Shown here: one piece after another, positions 48,082 through 58,897 of the stretch | Layout of the letters: every line of letters begins with the position of its first letter | Position numbering within the stretch: the stretch's first letter is position 1 | NCBI GenBank assembly: GCA_963970005.1 | Contig: CAXAMN010015224.1 | Coordinates: 500,910 to 564,909 of the forward strand | Length of the DNA stretch: 64,000 nt | From: Durusdinium trenchii | Lineage: Eukaryota > Sar > Dinophyceae > Suessiales > Symbiodiniaceae | Direction: 5' to 3' | Made by a program: the position numbers and the translations under genes | The notes under the pieces: generated by a model | Seen by the model: only the letters and a program-made list of their open reading frames with translations | Database searches by the model: none | Told to the model about the DNA's origin: nothing

Positions 48082-48546
48082 ATGATATATATTCCTTGGA
48101 GGACGGAGGACATGGCCAACCTGGCCGATGTCTTGAAGATCACACACAAGGTCAACTCCCGAGACGGAGATCGTCGGGACATATTCAAGATCAAACCTAA
48201 GTGTCCACCGGTGGAAGTGCTGAGTGGGGGTCCCCAATCCGCACGGAAAAACAAATCCACTGAACTCCTGGCTATGCACTCCTGTGAATCTCTCGCCATG
48301 ACTCATCGGAAAAACAGACAGAGCGATGATTCCTTGAGACTGGAAGATTTACCTATGGCCCCTCAAATCAACCACCTCAATGTAAATATGCCAGTCACAA
48401 ACAGGTTGTATCTGGGCTTTTGGCATGGATATGTTCATGTTTCATCAGGTTTCCATGAGAACCAACCTTCCGAGATGGATCCTTCTTCAAATATCTCCCC
48501 ATCCGCCACAGGCCTCCTCGACCTCCTTAGGAGTCCAGTCATGTGA
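48082..48546 (+). CDS. Coding-like region, strand unresolved
   Basis: The plus frame is 154 codons from an ATG to a TGA and reads MANLADVLKITHKVNSRDGD and KPKCPPVEVLSGGPQSARKN. The opposite strand over 48100-48300 is also open in two frames, one with FHRWTLRFDLEYVPTISVSG. Codon pattern favours coding, but not decisively one strand. Context (minus-strand exons on both sides) would favour minus; the longest frame is plus. It is reported once with the strand of the longest frame. Confidence 0.35.
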   Translation: MIYIPWRTEDMANLADVLKITHKVNSRDGDRRDIFKIKPKCPPVEVLSGGPQSARKNKSTELLAMHSCESLAMTHRKNRQSDDSLRLEDLPMAPQINHLNVNMPVTNRLYLGFWHGYVHVSSGFHENQPSEMDPSSNISPSATGLLDLLRSPVM

Positions 48547-48921
48547 GATGTTCAACAGCCCAAGTATACATGTACGAAACCTGATTGAAACACTCTTAAG
48601 ACTGCTTTAAGGAGGATTGATTTTCCTATCAATGTTGGGTTACTATAAGTAGTACTGAACCATAATACTGAACCCGGGACACATGTGAGAATTCGATGTA
48701 AATGCTTGTCCATCAGCTCTAAAGCTGACCTTAAAGGCAACCGACTAGAGGCAATTAATCTTCAAACGGAAAGTAGGAGATCTGATGCAGGGTTTTAGCA
48801 GCAGGTGCATATATATATATATATATACATACCAAAACCTTCAAAAGTCCACCACATGTAGAAATATGATGAAATATGTAAAAAACAACTTCTCGTGGGT
48901 GAGTATCTGCATGATTATCAC

Positions 48922-49334
48922 CCATGGGAAAAAAAGTCTTCATCCAAGACCTTTGGATTGATCGATGCACGGTTTGAACTTCCCCATGTTGTGCCCGACG
49001 GTTGGCGATCCTGCCCAACTGCAGTAAATGCAATCCTTCCTCCTCCTTCCCTTGGCAGAACAGAACACCTTTGAGTGCTCTTAGCTCAACTAACTGGCTC
49101 AACTGGGTGCCACTGGGTCTCTTCTCGCGGAGGCTGACGGTCAATTCCGGAGGTGTCACGAACAACTCTCCCATCGATGTGGGATCGCAAACATGATGAA
49201 CTAAGGACATGTTCCTGGGAGATCTAGCCCGACCACACACACATCCTTTCAAATCCAAAGCGCGACCCCACATGACTCTCCACCGGTCGTCCCCACTGGG
49301 GATGGTGCCAAATGCCACCGTTTTCCGAGGGGGT
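48922..49334 (-). CDS. Large exon of unknown gene
   Basis: The exon follows a GGTAG acceptor and ends at a GT donor (CCATGG followed by GTGATA), 413 nt. Its first base completes an Arg codon started in the exon at 49448-49532. The frame reads PPRKTVAFGTIPSGDDRWRV, MSLVHHVCDPTSMGELFVTP, PELTVSLREKRPSGTQLSQL and LLQLGRIANRRAQHGEVQTV. It is mixed alpha/beta in appearance, with two histidine/cysteine-bearing segments. I do not recognise the family. Confidence 0.75.
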
Positions 49335-49447
49335 CTACCTCAATTTGCCTCGATTTGCCTCATTATAAACCATAAAGAGCCCTTGGTCACCCCTAACTCA
49401 CCCCTCTTTCCACTGAAGCATCTGTGATGTTTGGGGGGTCAAATCAC

Positions 49448-49532
49448 CTCAAAACGCCACCGACTTGGGCGAACACATTCCAAGTCGCGTCGATGTCATC
49501 CGCGCTGTTCCCGTCATCGAACTCGTCTGCTT
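49448..49532 (-). CDS. Upstream exon of the same unknown gene
   Basis: The acceptor CGTCTTTAG and donor GTTTTGAG followed by GTGATT bound 85 nt that encode ADEFDDGNSADDIDATWNVF and AQVGGVLR. The acidic segment joins in phase to the large exon across a 113-nt intron. Earlier exons were not identified. Confidence 0.7.
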
Positions 49533-49539
49533 CTAAAGA

Positions 49540-50635
49540 CGAATACCTGGTGTCGGGTCTCAAAGCTGAGGAACAAAAGGAACAAACAGGTGAACTACGA
49601 CTGGTAGGATCTAGTAGGGAACCAGTGCTTCCAATGACTCAATAGGTACGAAGACTAGAGATGCATGGAAAAACAAAACCTGTGCTTGTTGGTATATAGT
49701 TAACCATAGTTAACCTTTAACTGGAATTCATCTCGTCTTTCCACGTTCCCGGATGCCAACCGCTCAAGCGTTTGGTGGTTCAAGACTTCACCTTTTGCCA
49801 AAAGGATGTGCGAAGGTCAGAGTGTACACCTTCTGATTGAAGCAAATCGACTTTCAGAAGCAATTTTGGCTTCAAACAATGCACTTTCTTGAAATTTGTT
49901 TTTGCTTTGATTTCTCATGAAGCAGGAGGAATCTGGGAGGGTGCTGACAAACCTCATTTGGGGAAAACAAAAGACAATTGAAGGAGCATATGATACCAAA
50001 AGCCACGTGCTCAAGTTTCTGTGTTTTCCATCAAGTGCAGGGTGGCTTGAGGTTCTATTCTATTTCCCTGATGTCGAGACACTGAACTGGCCCCACGGAG
50101 AGCGAATCCATGGCATCTGTAATTAGCACTTTTCGGAACTGATCGGGTTGAATCCAATGACCTCGACTTGATTGCTTCATTTCAGCTTTGCTTCACTTCC
50201 AAAGTCAAGTGCATATCAGGGCATTTTGCAGCTTTTTTTAAGGACCATCTTCCGTCTGAAAAAAACAAGAGGCTCCCCTCTAACCATTTGCTTCAGGCGG
50301 GTGCAATGAGGTCGTCCTTGTTGATTCTCTTCGCTTTGTGCACAGCTTGCTTCGTGGTTGTGGTTTTGCACACTACATGATCAAAAGCCACCTGTAAGGA
50401 GGGCTGGCGCTGCCAAAGGATGAAATCGAGTGCTTCAGATCCTTCCCTCCTATAGGCTCCTATCGAAATCGGGTGATCCTTCGCTGTGCGACACACTGAT
50501 CGCTGATGGAGACGTACCGTGGAGACGTCCCGTTGAGACGTAACATGTGCCCGTTGAATCGAAGAGTTTCGACCACAAAGGGCAAGGGTGAAGTGGAACA
50601 TCACCTTGGCCCAGTGGCCCCATGCACAAAAGAAA
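49540..50635. other. No firm gene
   Basis: A minus frame at 50293-50640 is open for 115 codons and contains KDHPISIGAYRREGSEALDF, which may be an exon. A plus frame at 50168-50380 ends in a hydrophobic segment. Neither has clear borders. Confidence 0.3.
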
Positions 50636-50762
50636 GGCATACTAGTAACAGGTGCATCGCTACTAGTACTACTAGTAGCAAATATATATCTACTAGTAGC
50701 ATCTTGTTACTAGTAGTCATGAACTTGTGACTAGTAGGGATGTACTTCTTACTAACAGAAAG
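50636..50762. repeat. CTAGTAACAAG family, third cluster
   Basis: Repeated ACTAGTAACAGG, CTACTAGTAGC, CATCTTGTTACTAGTAGT and CTTACTAACAG words occur in both orientations around a short TA run. The vocabulary matches the clusters at 2.1-2.5 kb and 7.7 kb. Confidence 0.7.
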
Positions 50763-50769
50763 AAAGTAG

Positions 50770-53060
50770 GCATTCCTGCAACACTTTGTCTACCAACTTC
50801 CAGGTGTCTTATCCAGACCGACTTCCGGGCCCTTCATCAATCTCATGCGTTCCGACCGACTTGACTTGACACCCATTTTTGCTTTTTTCTGTGCGCAGAG
50901 TCATCGGTCACATCGTTGGCTGTACATGGCGTGTGGCCGGTGCACACCGCTTCGATGTTTTTGGGATCTGCGTGCTCCGACGGAGTTGCTCGGCTGATGT
51001 GACGTATCTCTCACATTTTCACCCCACCAGATTGGGCATGGCACCAAAGATTCAAGAATCTCTCAATTGACCAGGTTGCATCCCAAGAGAAAATGGCGGA
51101 ATTGTTGATTGGAGACTATCCAATTGGACTGACGCCCAACTGTCTCCACTTGACATGGGATAAATAGGACTGGACATTGTAGAGCAGCTTTCCTCTGCCC
51201 TGGCGACATGTTGTCTCTCTCTCTCTCTATATATATGTTTATATGTTGACAATGAACATGAAGGTATCGCCTATATGTATGTGTGTGTGCGCGTGATGCG
51301 AGCCATATATAGTATGTTCCAAGTTCTATAAATATACACAGGGAAGGAAAAATGAAGAAAGTACGTATGTTCACCGTCCATTTGCGTATGCCTGCTTAAA
51401 CATAGAGACCCCCTACTAGACCCCCTGGACCATTTCTACTTCAATGCGTTGTGACTCCGGAATGTTCCGACCACCTTCACCAAAGGGAGACCGGCGATGC
51501 AGGGCTGGCCGAGCCCATCAGGAATTCAAACGAATGAATCGAAAGCCCACGGACTCCCAAATGCCCATGGTATGTGTTTTATTGCTCTTATCTTCCTCTG
51601 ATGAAAACCGGCAACGCCCCCTGCCAAGTGGCAACACTGCAAATGGATCAGTTTCAACGCTTTAAGGCTTTAAGTCCCTGGTTCTGCAAGGGGGGCACGT
51701 AAGCGGCGGATAGTTCAGCAAATCGCATGTGGCACCAAGAACTGTTCGAAACACAATCCTGAAACAAGGTGGCAATCGAAAGATACATCAAATCAGAAGA
51801 CCTTCAACCATCAAAACGCTTGTGTCTTGTTTCATACAGGGTTATAACACATTACAAAACAAAACAATTTTTCCCCAATTCCAATCAAAAGACCTTCAAC
51901 CGCAGTACACCTGAAACATTCAAACCGTGGCCAATTGTGGTTATCCACTAAATAAGTGTTCGCATGCATCTCAGCCGGGCCGCCCTTTCTCGGCTAGCTC
52001 TGCCCCGTCCGCTTGTTGCTCAGACGAGCAAGTCCGAGGCCAGGCAGGCTCATGTGAAAGCAGGCCAATCTCAGATAGATAGTCCCTGGCCGGAGTTGCT
52101 CTCCAAAAGCATACACTCAAACTCCCACTCCCCCCACAATGTGGTAGCACGAAGGCCGGATGTCACCCATTTCAAGGTGTTTGGGACTGTGCCCATTCCA
52201 TCGCGTTCGGCATCAGGTTTCGGACGCTTGGTTTCGAACGTGAACACAGGAGCTGAAGGGTTCTAGTCCATTGGACATAGAGAATGAATGTGGGAGAAGT
52301 CAACCAAACGCAGAGAACAAAGGTTGCTTTTGTAAGTTATTTTTGTTTTTTGATTGAATGACGTCTTTTGTAACCTTCTCTCCGTGTCTACCATGGCCGC
52401 AGAATAGTTGCATATTCTATTTGACCTAGGAACATTTGATGTCCAAGTACACCATGTGTTGCATGTAGATCACATAATATAGAAGGAAGCAATCCAGAGA
52501 GGGCTCAATCTTTGACTGGCAAAAAGGCAAGACCAATCCCCATCCAAACAAAAATAAAATTATCACTTCAGTTCACCGTGGAGGTCTCAGGGGTCTCAGG
52601 GGTCACCCAAGGTTGACACCTGGGGTTTTCGGCCTCAGCGAACCTTGAAGTGGGATGATCGGCTGCAGAGATATGGACAAGGTACTGGAAAAAGGTGTTG
52701 TTTGTTCAAATTATCCAATCATCGTTGTAGTTCTTGCCTAACTTATATATATATATATACTTACACATGTTTTACTTAACTTATCTTTGTCATTTTCGAC
52801 ACCTCTCATCCCAACCAACCTAGTCGCCTTTAACCAAACTCCTGAACCCGTCGTCTTCCAAAAGGCTCCGCTCCCTCTTAACCCGTCGTCTTCCAAAAGG
52901 CTCCGCTCCCTCTTCCGCTTCGAATCAGCATTGGCAAAAGCTTGTCTGACAATCAAGCAGGCTAACAGATGCAGGCATGTGCTCGTGACAAACCTCATCC
53001 AACAACCTGTGTCCAACAACATAGAATAAAAAGAATTCTGTAGTGTGAAACATAACTGAG
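50770..53060. other. Spacer, no supported gene
   Basis: A CT/TA run is at 51210-51235 and a TA run at 52743-52760. The 35-bp duplication at 52845 sits in frames open on both strands (minus frame: ADSKRKRERSLLEDDG), which may be repeat products. No splice-bounded exon was found. Confidence 0.4.
52845..52914. repeat. Perfect 35-bp tandem duplication
   Basis: AACCCGTCGTCTTCCAAAAG plus the following 15 bases occurs at 52845-52879 and again at 52880-52914 without a mismatch. 35 is not a multiple of three, so any frame through it shifts between copies. Confidence 0.9.
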
Positions 53061-53066
53061 GAGGTG

Positions 53067-55245
53067 CTACCTCCATTGAACATGGACTATATCTGAGAAG
53101 TACGTTCCAGTTCCTTCAAATTTGACGAGCAGATCCTCTGTCCGGATATCCAGGTTGGCCAGCATGTAAGACAAGAGGGCTAAGAATCCAGTCGTGGCCT
53201 GGAACACGAAGCGTGCGATGAGCTGTGTATCTATCAGCACGCCAAACATCTCCACACCTGTGGAAGGCGTTCGGCTTCTGCTCCACACTCCGGTGTGAGA
53301 AAGGGCGTTGTTTCGATGTGGTTTCAAATAGAAAACCAATCATGAAGAGAAAAAACATAGCCATTTAAACTCCACCATCTGAATCTTAGGGGACCAAGCA
53401 AAATCATGCGAATGCTTTAATGGTCGAAGTCCACCACAAGTCGACCACATTGACCATAGGGAACCGCTATGGACCGGCTCCCACGTGCTTACGCTCTCAT
53501 GGACATTTGTCCATGAAAGCGCATCCGTTGCGGCGCTTGGGATCAGAGGAACTCAACATGTCTCCAACCCTAGGGATCCACATCCACCTTCTCAGAAGGT
53601 ACGACTGAGCCCTACAGAAATAGACCGTAATAGACCGTAATCACCTTCTCAGAAGGTGTGTGGATCCATAGGGAATAATATCAAACAATCCATTATTGAA
53701 AAAAAACATGTCAAGCAGGCCAGCTTGCCCCCTATCAGTATCGATGACTCGAAGTTTGAGTTCAGCCAGCTAGCGGACAGCCGAGAAATCCTCCCAAAAA
53801 TTGACTTGAGATAGGAAGGGACGCTAGAATCCCAAAAAAAAACAAGACTCAAAACTCTCCTATAGATCCTGTCTCCATCTATATATATATATATATCCCA
53901 AACTTCCCAAACCGCGCGGTCACAGGCGGTTTCTCACTTGTACCCTTTCCGAACGAAAAAGGCGTCTGCCTGCACGATTGGCCATCAAATAGGTGAGGAA
54001 TCGCGCATGATCGGAACGCTCCTTGGCGATGCTGGAGTAGCCAGCCCTCTGCAAACCAGCTTCAGTGCAGGGACTGGGGCCAGATTTGCCAATGGCATAG
54101 GAGAGGATGCTGCGAGTATCAGCTCGAGTGGACATACACATCCTGAGTGCCAGTCTGGTCAACCTTCTACTACTAGTACATACTTCCATGGCGCTGGCAG
54201 ATTTACCAACTGATGGGCCAATCGCAAGCAGTCGAATGGATTGAAACAATCCGGAATGAATCCATCCAGGCAAAGGCCATTGAAAAACAGGAATACTCTA
54301 GACTCTAATTATCCATAAAGTCCCCTGTTGCGGATGGAGATAGGGAAGTGGACCAACATATCCTTTTCGTGATGCCATGCTGAAGACAACTTCTGCAATT
54401 GTCGTGTTCTCTCTAGAAGACGAACGCAGCCATCGTGAGTGCTGAACTTAGGGTGGTGATATGCAAAACCTTGACAGTAATGTTGGAACCCTTTTTTTCG
54501 TCTTAAAGGGGCGGGAACCAAATAAATAAACATCTGAAACATGGTCATTCGCCCAAGTCGCTTGGTCACTCCCGCCATTTCGCTCAAACGCTGTGCGAAG
54601 CTGAAGACATTGGCACAAATCAGGAAGAAGCCAGTAAAAGCGACAAAGGCGTTCTGGCTGGTGACCACTGCAGATAAGCAAGCGACCAAACCGATCAAAC
54701 CAACAATAACATTGTTGGCTAAATATGGCAAGACAAACCACATTGCCAGTGTCCAAGCAGTTTCGAGCAAACCTGTGGGCAAAGAAGCGTCAAGCGAGTG
54801 CACAGCTGACAAGTATCCTTCAGTGAAATTGTCTGGCAGCTGTCAGCCCCTTAGTATATAAAGATACAGATAGAATCAATCTACCGGGATCTGCTTGCAA
54901 GGCGGGGTTCTTTCCCTTCTACAGGTATCGACTACAGTAAATAAGCCTGCCCTCCCGATCCTACTCATCCACAGCCCAAGGACGATCCATCTGCTGGTGC
55001 TTCTGGGTCATCACTTGCCAGAACTGTCCAGTGCCCTTCCATGACTCTGGACCAGCTTCGATGTCGTTCATCATTTGCTCCACGAGAGAGCGGCTCAAGT
55101 GCAACACCAAGGCCCGCGGAATAGAGTAGCCAGGAATGTAAAAGACCACAAAGCCCAATAGGAGCCTCTGAAATGACACTATCCTCTCATATCCTCTCAA
55201 AAAAAATAAGGATATGTAAGGAATCAAGCTGAATGCCACGCTAGC
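53067..55245 (-). CDS. Multi-pass membrane protein, copy B
   Basis: Exons on the minus strand are 54984-55245, 54562-54772, 53976-54142 and 53067-53257 (to a TAG). Joined in phase they give a product of about 240 residues with several hydrophobic segments: LLLGFVVFYIPGYSIPRALV, AMWFVLPYLANNVIVGLIGL, VACLSAVVTSQNAFVAFTGF, and FQATTGFLALLSYMLANLDI. Between them lie a conserved hydrophilic segment (ESWKGTGQFWQVMTQKHQQM) and a Cys-bearing loop (MCMSTRADTRSILSYAIGKS). The last three internal exon lengths and phases equal those of copy A at 58.9-63.5 kb. The second intron uses a GC donor (ACCAA followed by GCGACT). I know no family with these motifs. The start is not established; segments at 55.4-56.6 kb may lie upstream. 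Confidence 0.8.
53598..53682. repeat. CCTTCTCAGAAGG dispersed element, copy 3
   Basis: CCTTCTCAGAAGGTACGA at 53586 and CACCTTCTCAGAAGGTGTGTGG at 53641-53663 flank a duplicated AATAGACCGT. The right part ends in GGATCCATAGGGAATAAT as in copy 1. The element lies inside the third intron of copy B. Confidence 0.7.
53883..53898. repeat. TA microsatellite in copy B intron
   Basis: An uninterrupted TA dinucleotide run sits about 80 bases downstream of the exon at 53976-54142. Similar runs recur across the window in introns and spacers. Confidence 0.8.
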
Positions 55246-55434
55246 CTGAAGGAAACCAAAGACATCTGACGTGTGTAGGATGATCTACAATTGAAGGCAG
55301 CTTGTGATTCTAAACATAATCTCAACAGAAACCACACATGTATTTCAATATCCAAAGATCCATATTCAACCATATCAAATTTCCCCCAATTCCATCCACG
55401 GCTCCAAGGGCCCACACAGAAGAGGGTAATCATG

Positions 55435-55545
55435 GATAATCTATACTTCGTGGCAAGATTCTGGAGCGTTTGTGCTATTCTGCGTGTTTTTGGCCCAGTA
55501 GCAACCATGCAAGAAGATAGATTGGATCCGACGAGAAGGCAGGGC
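55435..55545 (-). CDS. Candidate upstream exon of copy B
   Basis: After an acceptor-like CCTCTAAG the frame reads PCLLVGSNLSSCMVATGPKT and RRIAQTLQNLATK, with a GT donor (ACGAA followed by GTATAG). It is the nearest coding segment upstream of copy B and on its strand. Whether it is joined to copy B is inference; the phases were not shown to agree. Confidence 0.45.
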
Positions 55546-55693
55546 TTAGAGGAAGACCCAGCAGAAGACCGTGCGTCACAAGCCTCCTGCGATTCGGGAG
55601 TTTGGTGAAAAGGCTCCGTGAAGAGTTTGTCTCTTTGGCATGCTAGCTACTTGGCAGGATTGTCTGCTGCAATTCCTTTGGATGAATTCAAAC

Positions 55694-55761
55694 CTTCTCC
55701 TGAACAGCTGCATAATTGATTCTGTGTCGAAACGGTGGTCGAGAGAAGTGCCACCTTGTTC
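55694..55761 (-). CDS. Candidate exon upstream of copy B
   Basis: The acceptor ACAGCTCCAG and the canonical donor GAGAAG followed by GTTTGA bound 68 nt. One frame reads EQGGTSLDHRFDTESIMQLF, another NKVALLSTTVSTQNQLCSCS; the first seems more protein-like. Unknown function. Confidence 0.4.
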
Positions 55762-55913
55762 CTGGAGCTGTGGCATGCCAAGAACCACTCATCCTTTCTA
55801 GCCCAAGAGTAAACATATATAATGACTAATTAGTAATTAGACATCGTCCCTCGTTGTATAATGCTAGAGCATGCACCATTCATGGTCCAAACAAGATAAG
55901 CAAGTGTCTACAT

Positions 55914-56061
55914 GTTGTGCGTTTCTAGTGCTTTCAAAGCTTCGTATTGCAAAAGCTCTCTGAAAGCATCGCTCTGTAAGAGTGAAGAAGCCCCTCTGGC
56001 AGCGCACATTGCTGATACTGTGGCCAAACTAAACATCCCAGCGACCACGCAAGTCACCTTC
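55914..56061 (-). CDS. Candidate membrane-spanning exon upstream of copy B
   Basis: The acceptor AAGCCGCAG starts a frame with a hydrophobic segment (VTCVVAGMFSLATVSAMCAA) followed by a helix (SDAFRELLQYEALKALETHN). It ends at a GT donor (CACAACAT followed by GTAGAC), which overlaps a TAG. The hydrophobic stretch fits a membrane protein and could be an earlier part of copy B or a separate gene. Confidence 0.5.
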
Positions 56062-56297
56062 CTGCGGCTTTGAAACAGAAACACCCGGCAATTCGACAAT
56101 AGTGACCCCGCAACTTACATACGACCCAAGGCGTGCCAAATGGAAGCCCTTTCCGTGGGTATGGTCCATGGCGCAGTTGATGGTCCTGGTAGAACAGCCA
56201 ATCTGCTTTAAGGATGTCTTGTGAATGGTTCTGGTCCTCTTTTGAGATACGCCCCGGTGAGTGACATCCAAGTTTCGAAGGGAACGGCGATGCGGAC

Positions 56298-56443
56298 CTG
56301 CCAGAATGGGTGGGATCCTCAAAATCAACGACGTATTCATTTTTTGCAGCCAAAGAGCACTGCAAAGCCACCGGAAAAAGGAAAAACTCCAACCCCGCAA
56401 AAACCGTGCAAAACTCATCTGCTTCTCTTGAGCTGTCTAGCAT
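56298..56443 (-). CDS. Candidate exon with hydrophobic segment
   Basis: The frame begins at an ATG or just inside it and reads EADEFCTVFAGLEFFLFPVA, then LQCSLAAKNEYVVDFEDPTH, ending at a GT donor (TCTGGCAG followed by GTCCGC). A second minus frame is also open (FSFFRWLCSALWLQKMNTSL). Both have a hydrophobic core, so a membrane-associated product is likely whichever is used. Confidence 0.4.
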
Positions 56444-56469
56444 CTCCTAACCCCCAACATGACTCCTTA

Positions 56470-56630
56470 AAGGTGAACGCGATCGCCCCCCCGCCCGAGC
56501 GTCCGTCCCATGACGTTGGCAATGCCCTCATTTGGATGCAGTGTGCAATAGATGCAAACCGCCAAGGTGGCCAATGCCCAAAGTGACCCCGGGCGAGCAA
56601 AGCAAAAGTGCTGGAGCCACCACCTTTTGG
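56470..56630 (-). CDS. Candidate exon with transmembrane-like segment
   Basis: A methionine-poor minus frame reads LQHFCFARPGSLWALATLAV, then CIYCTLHPNEGIANVMGRTL and a TAA just after a possible GT donor (GATCGC followed by GTTCAC). LWALATLAVCIYC is a good membrane helix. It lies in line with the other candidate exons upstream of copy B. Confidence 0.4.
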
Positions 56631-56649
56631 CAACAGGATGGTTTTGCGC

Positions 56650-58530
56650 TTCTAAGAAGAGTTTTCCAGTGAAATGTTATGCGCATTCAGAGAAAGAAAG
56701 ACGACGAAAAGATGCAAAAAAAGGGACATTCCTAGCGACTGTGGCTTTTAGAGCCAAATACACCTACCTCAAAATCTTTGTCAGATCGTGTATATACCCG
56801 GACCATCAACCAGTGTCCAATGACCAATGGACTAGCCTGGTAGTCCATTGGACACCTTTTGGATGGTCCTGGTAGGGGTAAGGGGTTATTGAAACACATA
56901 CTCATACAATTGTACAACATTGTATACATAGGCCAAAAAGCCATATGTACCTTAATCGAAGTGTCAGTTGCCAACTTGGCTGACTCTCCCGTACATCGCA
57001 GCGTATTCGGGGGGGGCAAACGGGCAATTGTGGAGGTTCCCAACTGGCGTTTGTCCGGATGGAGCCTGTTCTCTGCAAAAATGGACAACAAGCTTGCGGC
57101 AATTCATACGTAAAACAAGGATCGAACGACTGCTTAGCGCTTGATTCAGCTCACATTCCCATACTATAGTTGAAAGATTGGCTATAACCAGCTGTTCTCT
57201 CAGGGAGGACAGTTCGACTCCAGGTCACTTGGAGACTCTGACCAAATCTGGAAGATCTCACAAAACGTCCCTACGCTACGGCCAAACAAACCTTATTCCT
57301 TCACTGGAATCTTGATTGATCACTGGCAAAGTGGCTTCCAACTCAAAAGTAAAAAAACGAACCAACTGCACTTTGGATGCAGAAAGGCAAAAGGGTGGAC
57401 ATGCAACATACAGTAAACAAAAAATTAACAGTAACATACAACAACATACAATAAAGGCAACAAAACTTGAAATCTACAATGTCGCCCGTCCTGGTCTTTG
57501 GCCCCAAGAGTCTCTTCCTCAGTTCCGAGGGCTGCTTCACCGAATCTGCCAGCTTATGTGACCTTTTGGACGTAAGTGACCTTCTACAGGCCCACTAACT
57601 AGTCGTGACTGACCAGGGCATCCAAGAGGTCGTGTCAAATCTGACCAGGGCATCCAAGCACGATGGACCTGTCCCCGTGTTCGCCAAAAATACCCTTCGT
57701 CAAGATGACGAACCCACCGGATCTTTTCCGTGGACCTCTGCAGCAAACCTCAGCCTTCCAATGGCAACCTCGATGGTGGCAAATGTGTCTCGTCAGTGGT
57801 GTGTCCGTTTCGAACCAGAACGATCCTTTTTCGATCCGTTAACGCCCACAATGACATCCAGGATTCTCTTCCAGCTCTTGCCAAACACAAAGCTCTGCTC
57901 CTTTGGGGTCTTCCACTCGGAGTGGATCATAAGCCATGGCGGCGATAGCCATGAGGCTATACTCCCAGCTTCGGAGACACAGTGCGGCCGCAGTTAGGGG
58001 CTTGGTGTCGCTGGTGTCATCTAGAGGAAACGCCTAGGCTGAAGGATCGTGTGAAGGCTTGAATGTCCAAATCACTTGATTTTTGATGTCATGCGATCAC
58101 ATGATTGCATGCCATCACATGCTGGGGCATATGGTGTTGAATCACACGTCCTGCACATGTTTGGCTAGGCTGGACCTCCTTTTTTGGGGCACCCCAACCC
58201 AAAGGTCCTGATTCATCAGCAGGTCTTAAAGGCGTCTTCATGTTCGGTGCCGTCTGTTTGGGTCGCCTGAGGTGCGGCATGTTGGACCAAGATCTTGTGC
58301 TTGGTCCGCGGTCCGCTCAAAGGCCAAACGCCGCGGCGGTGAACGTTTTGTCACAAAAAACAGAGGCAGTGAACAAGCAAACTGTGCTTTATACATTCTT
58401 GATTCTACCATCTAAAACATCAAGAAACATGTTTTCTGACCATTGTTCGAACATCGACCTCCGCCCTGCTTCTTCTCCTCGCAAATATCCGGTTTCTCTA
58501 TATATTGTGAGATGTTCCTTGCAATTCCAA
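56650..58530. other. Spacer with weak minus-strand coding signal
   Basis: Minus frames at 56930-57090 (FAENRLHPDKRQLGTSTIAR) and 57840-57960 (MAIAAMAYDPLRVEDPKGAE, then LCVWQELEENPGCHC) are protein-like, and the second is attractive, but no borders were fixed. Repeated GTGACCTTTTGGACGTAAGTG words near 57555-57585 recall the inside of the MITE-like element at 10.7 kb. Confidence 0.35.
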
Positions 58531-58539
58531 AGCCTCTAT

Positions 58540-58665
58540 TAATGCTAACAGAAGTCATTGCCCGACGAAGCAAAGAAACCCCAAAGATCGTGCTGAACAA
58601 ACGATGCAGGTTCAAATTCTTCCCCACTACCGTCTAAAGATTTCAAGTGTGTGTTTCGAAGATGT
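58540..58665 (-). pseudogene. Decayed copy of the copy A-specific exon
   Basis: The frame SLDGSGEEFEPASFVQHDLW and GFFASSGNDFC parallels IEEFEPEAASSDDVW in the exon at 59277-59411. The DNA matches in two blocks: GAAGAATTTGAACCTG against GAAGAGTTTGAGCCTG, and GCTTCGTCGGGCAATGACTT against GCTGCGTCGAGCGATGACGT, separated by an insertion. It lies downstream of the copy A stop codon, where no partner exons are present, so it is probably a relic of a further duplication. Confidence 0.4.
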
Positions 58666-58897
58666 TTGCCGATTTTTGTTGGTGGAATGCCTGCAGAACA
58701 CGACCTGACTTTTCCAACCACCCCCCAATGCAGAGTGGGCCACCTGACTCTAAGACTCTCTAAGAGACACAAATTGAAGACTGTATATCTGATGTGTGGT
58801 GCAACTAGGCTAGTACAAACCTTGACGATCAAGCTCAGGGAACCTGTTTCTTTGCTGCCTTCGCAGTATGAAGCAAATCTCACTGATTGAGCAATAA

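Noticed and set aside
54976-55000. GC donor after DRPW in copy B
   Set aside because: It would leave the wrong phase; the GT within GGATC followed by GTCCTT fits both copies and the next exon.
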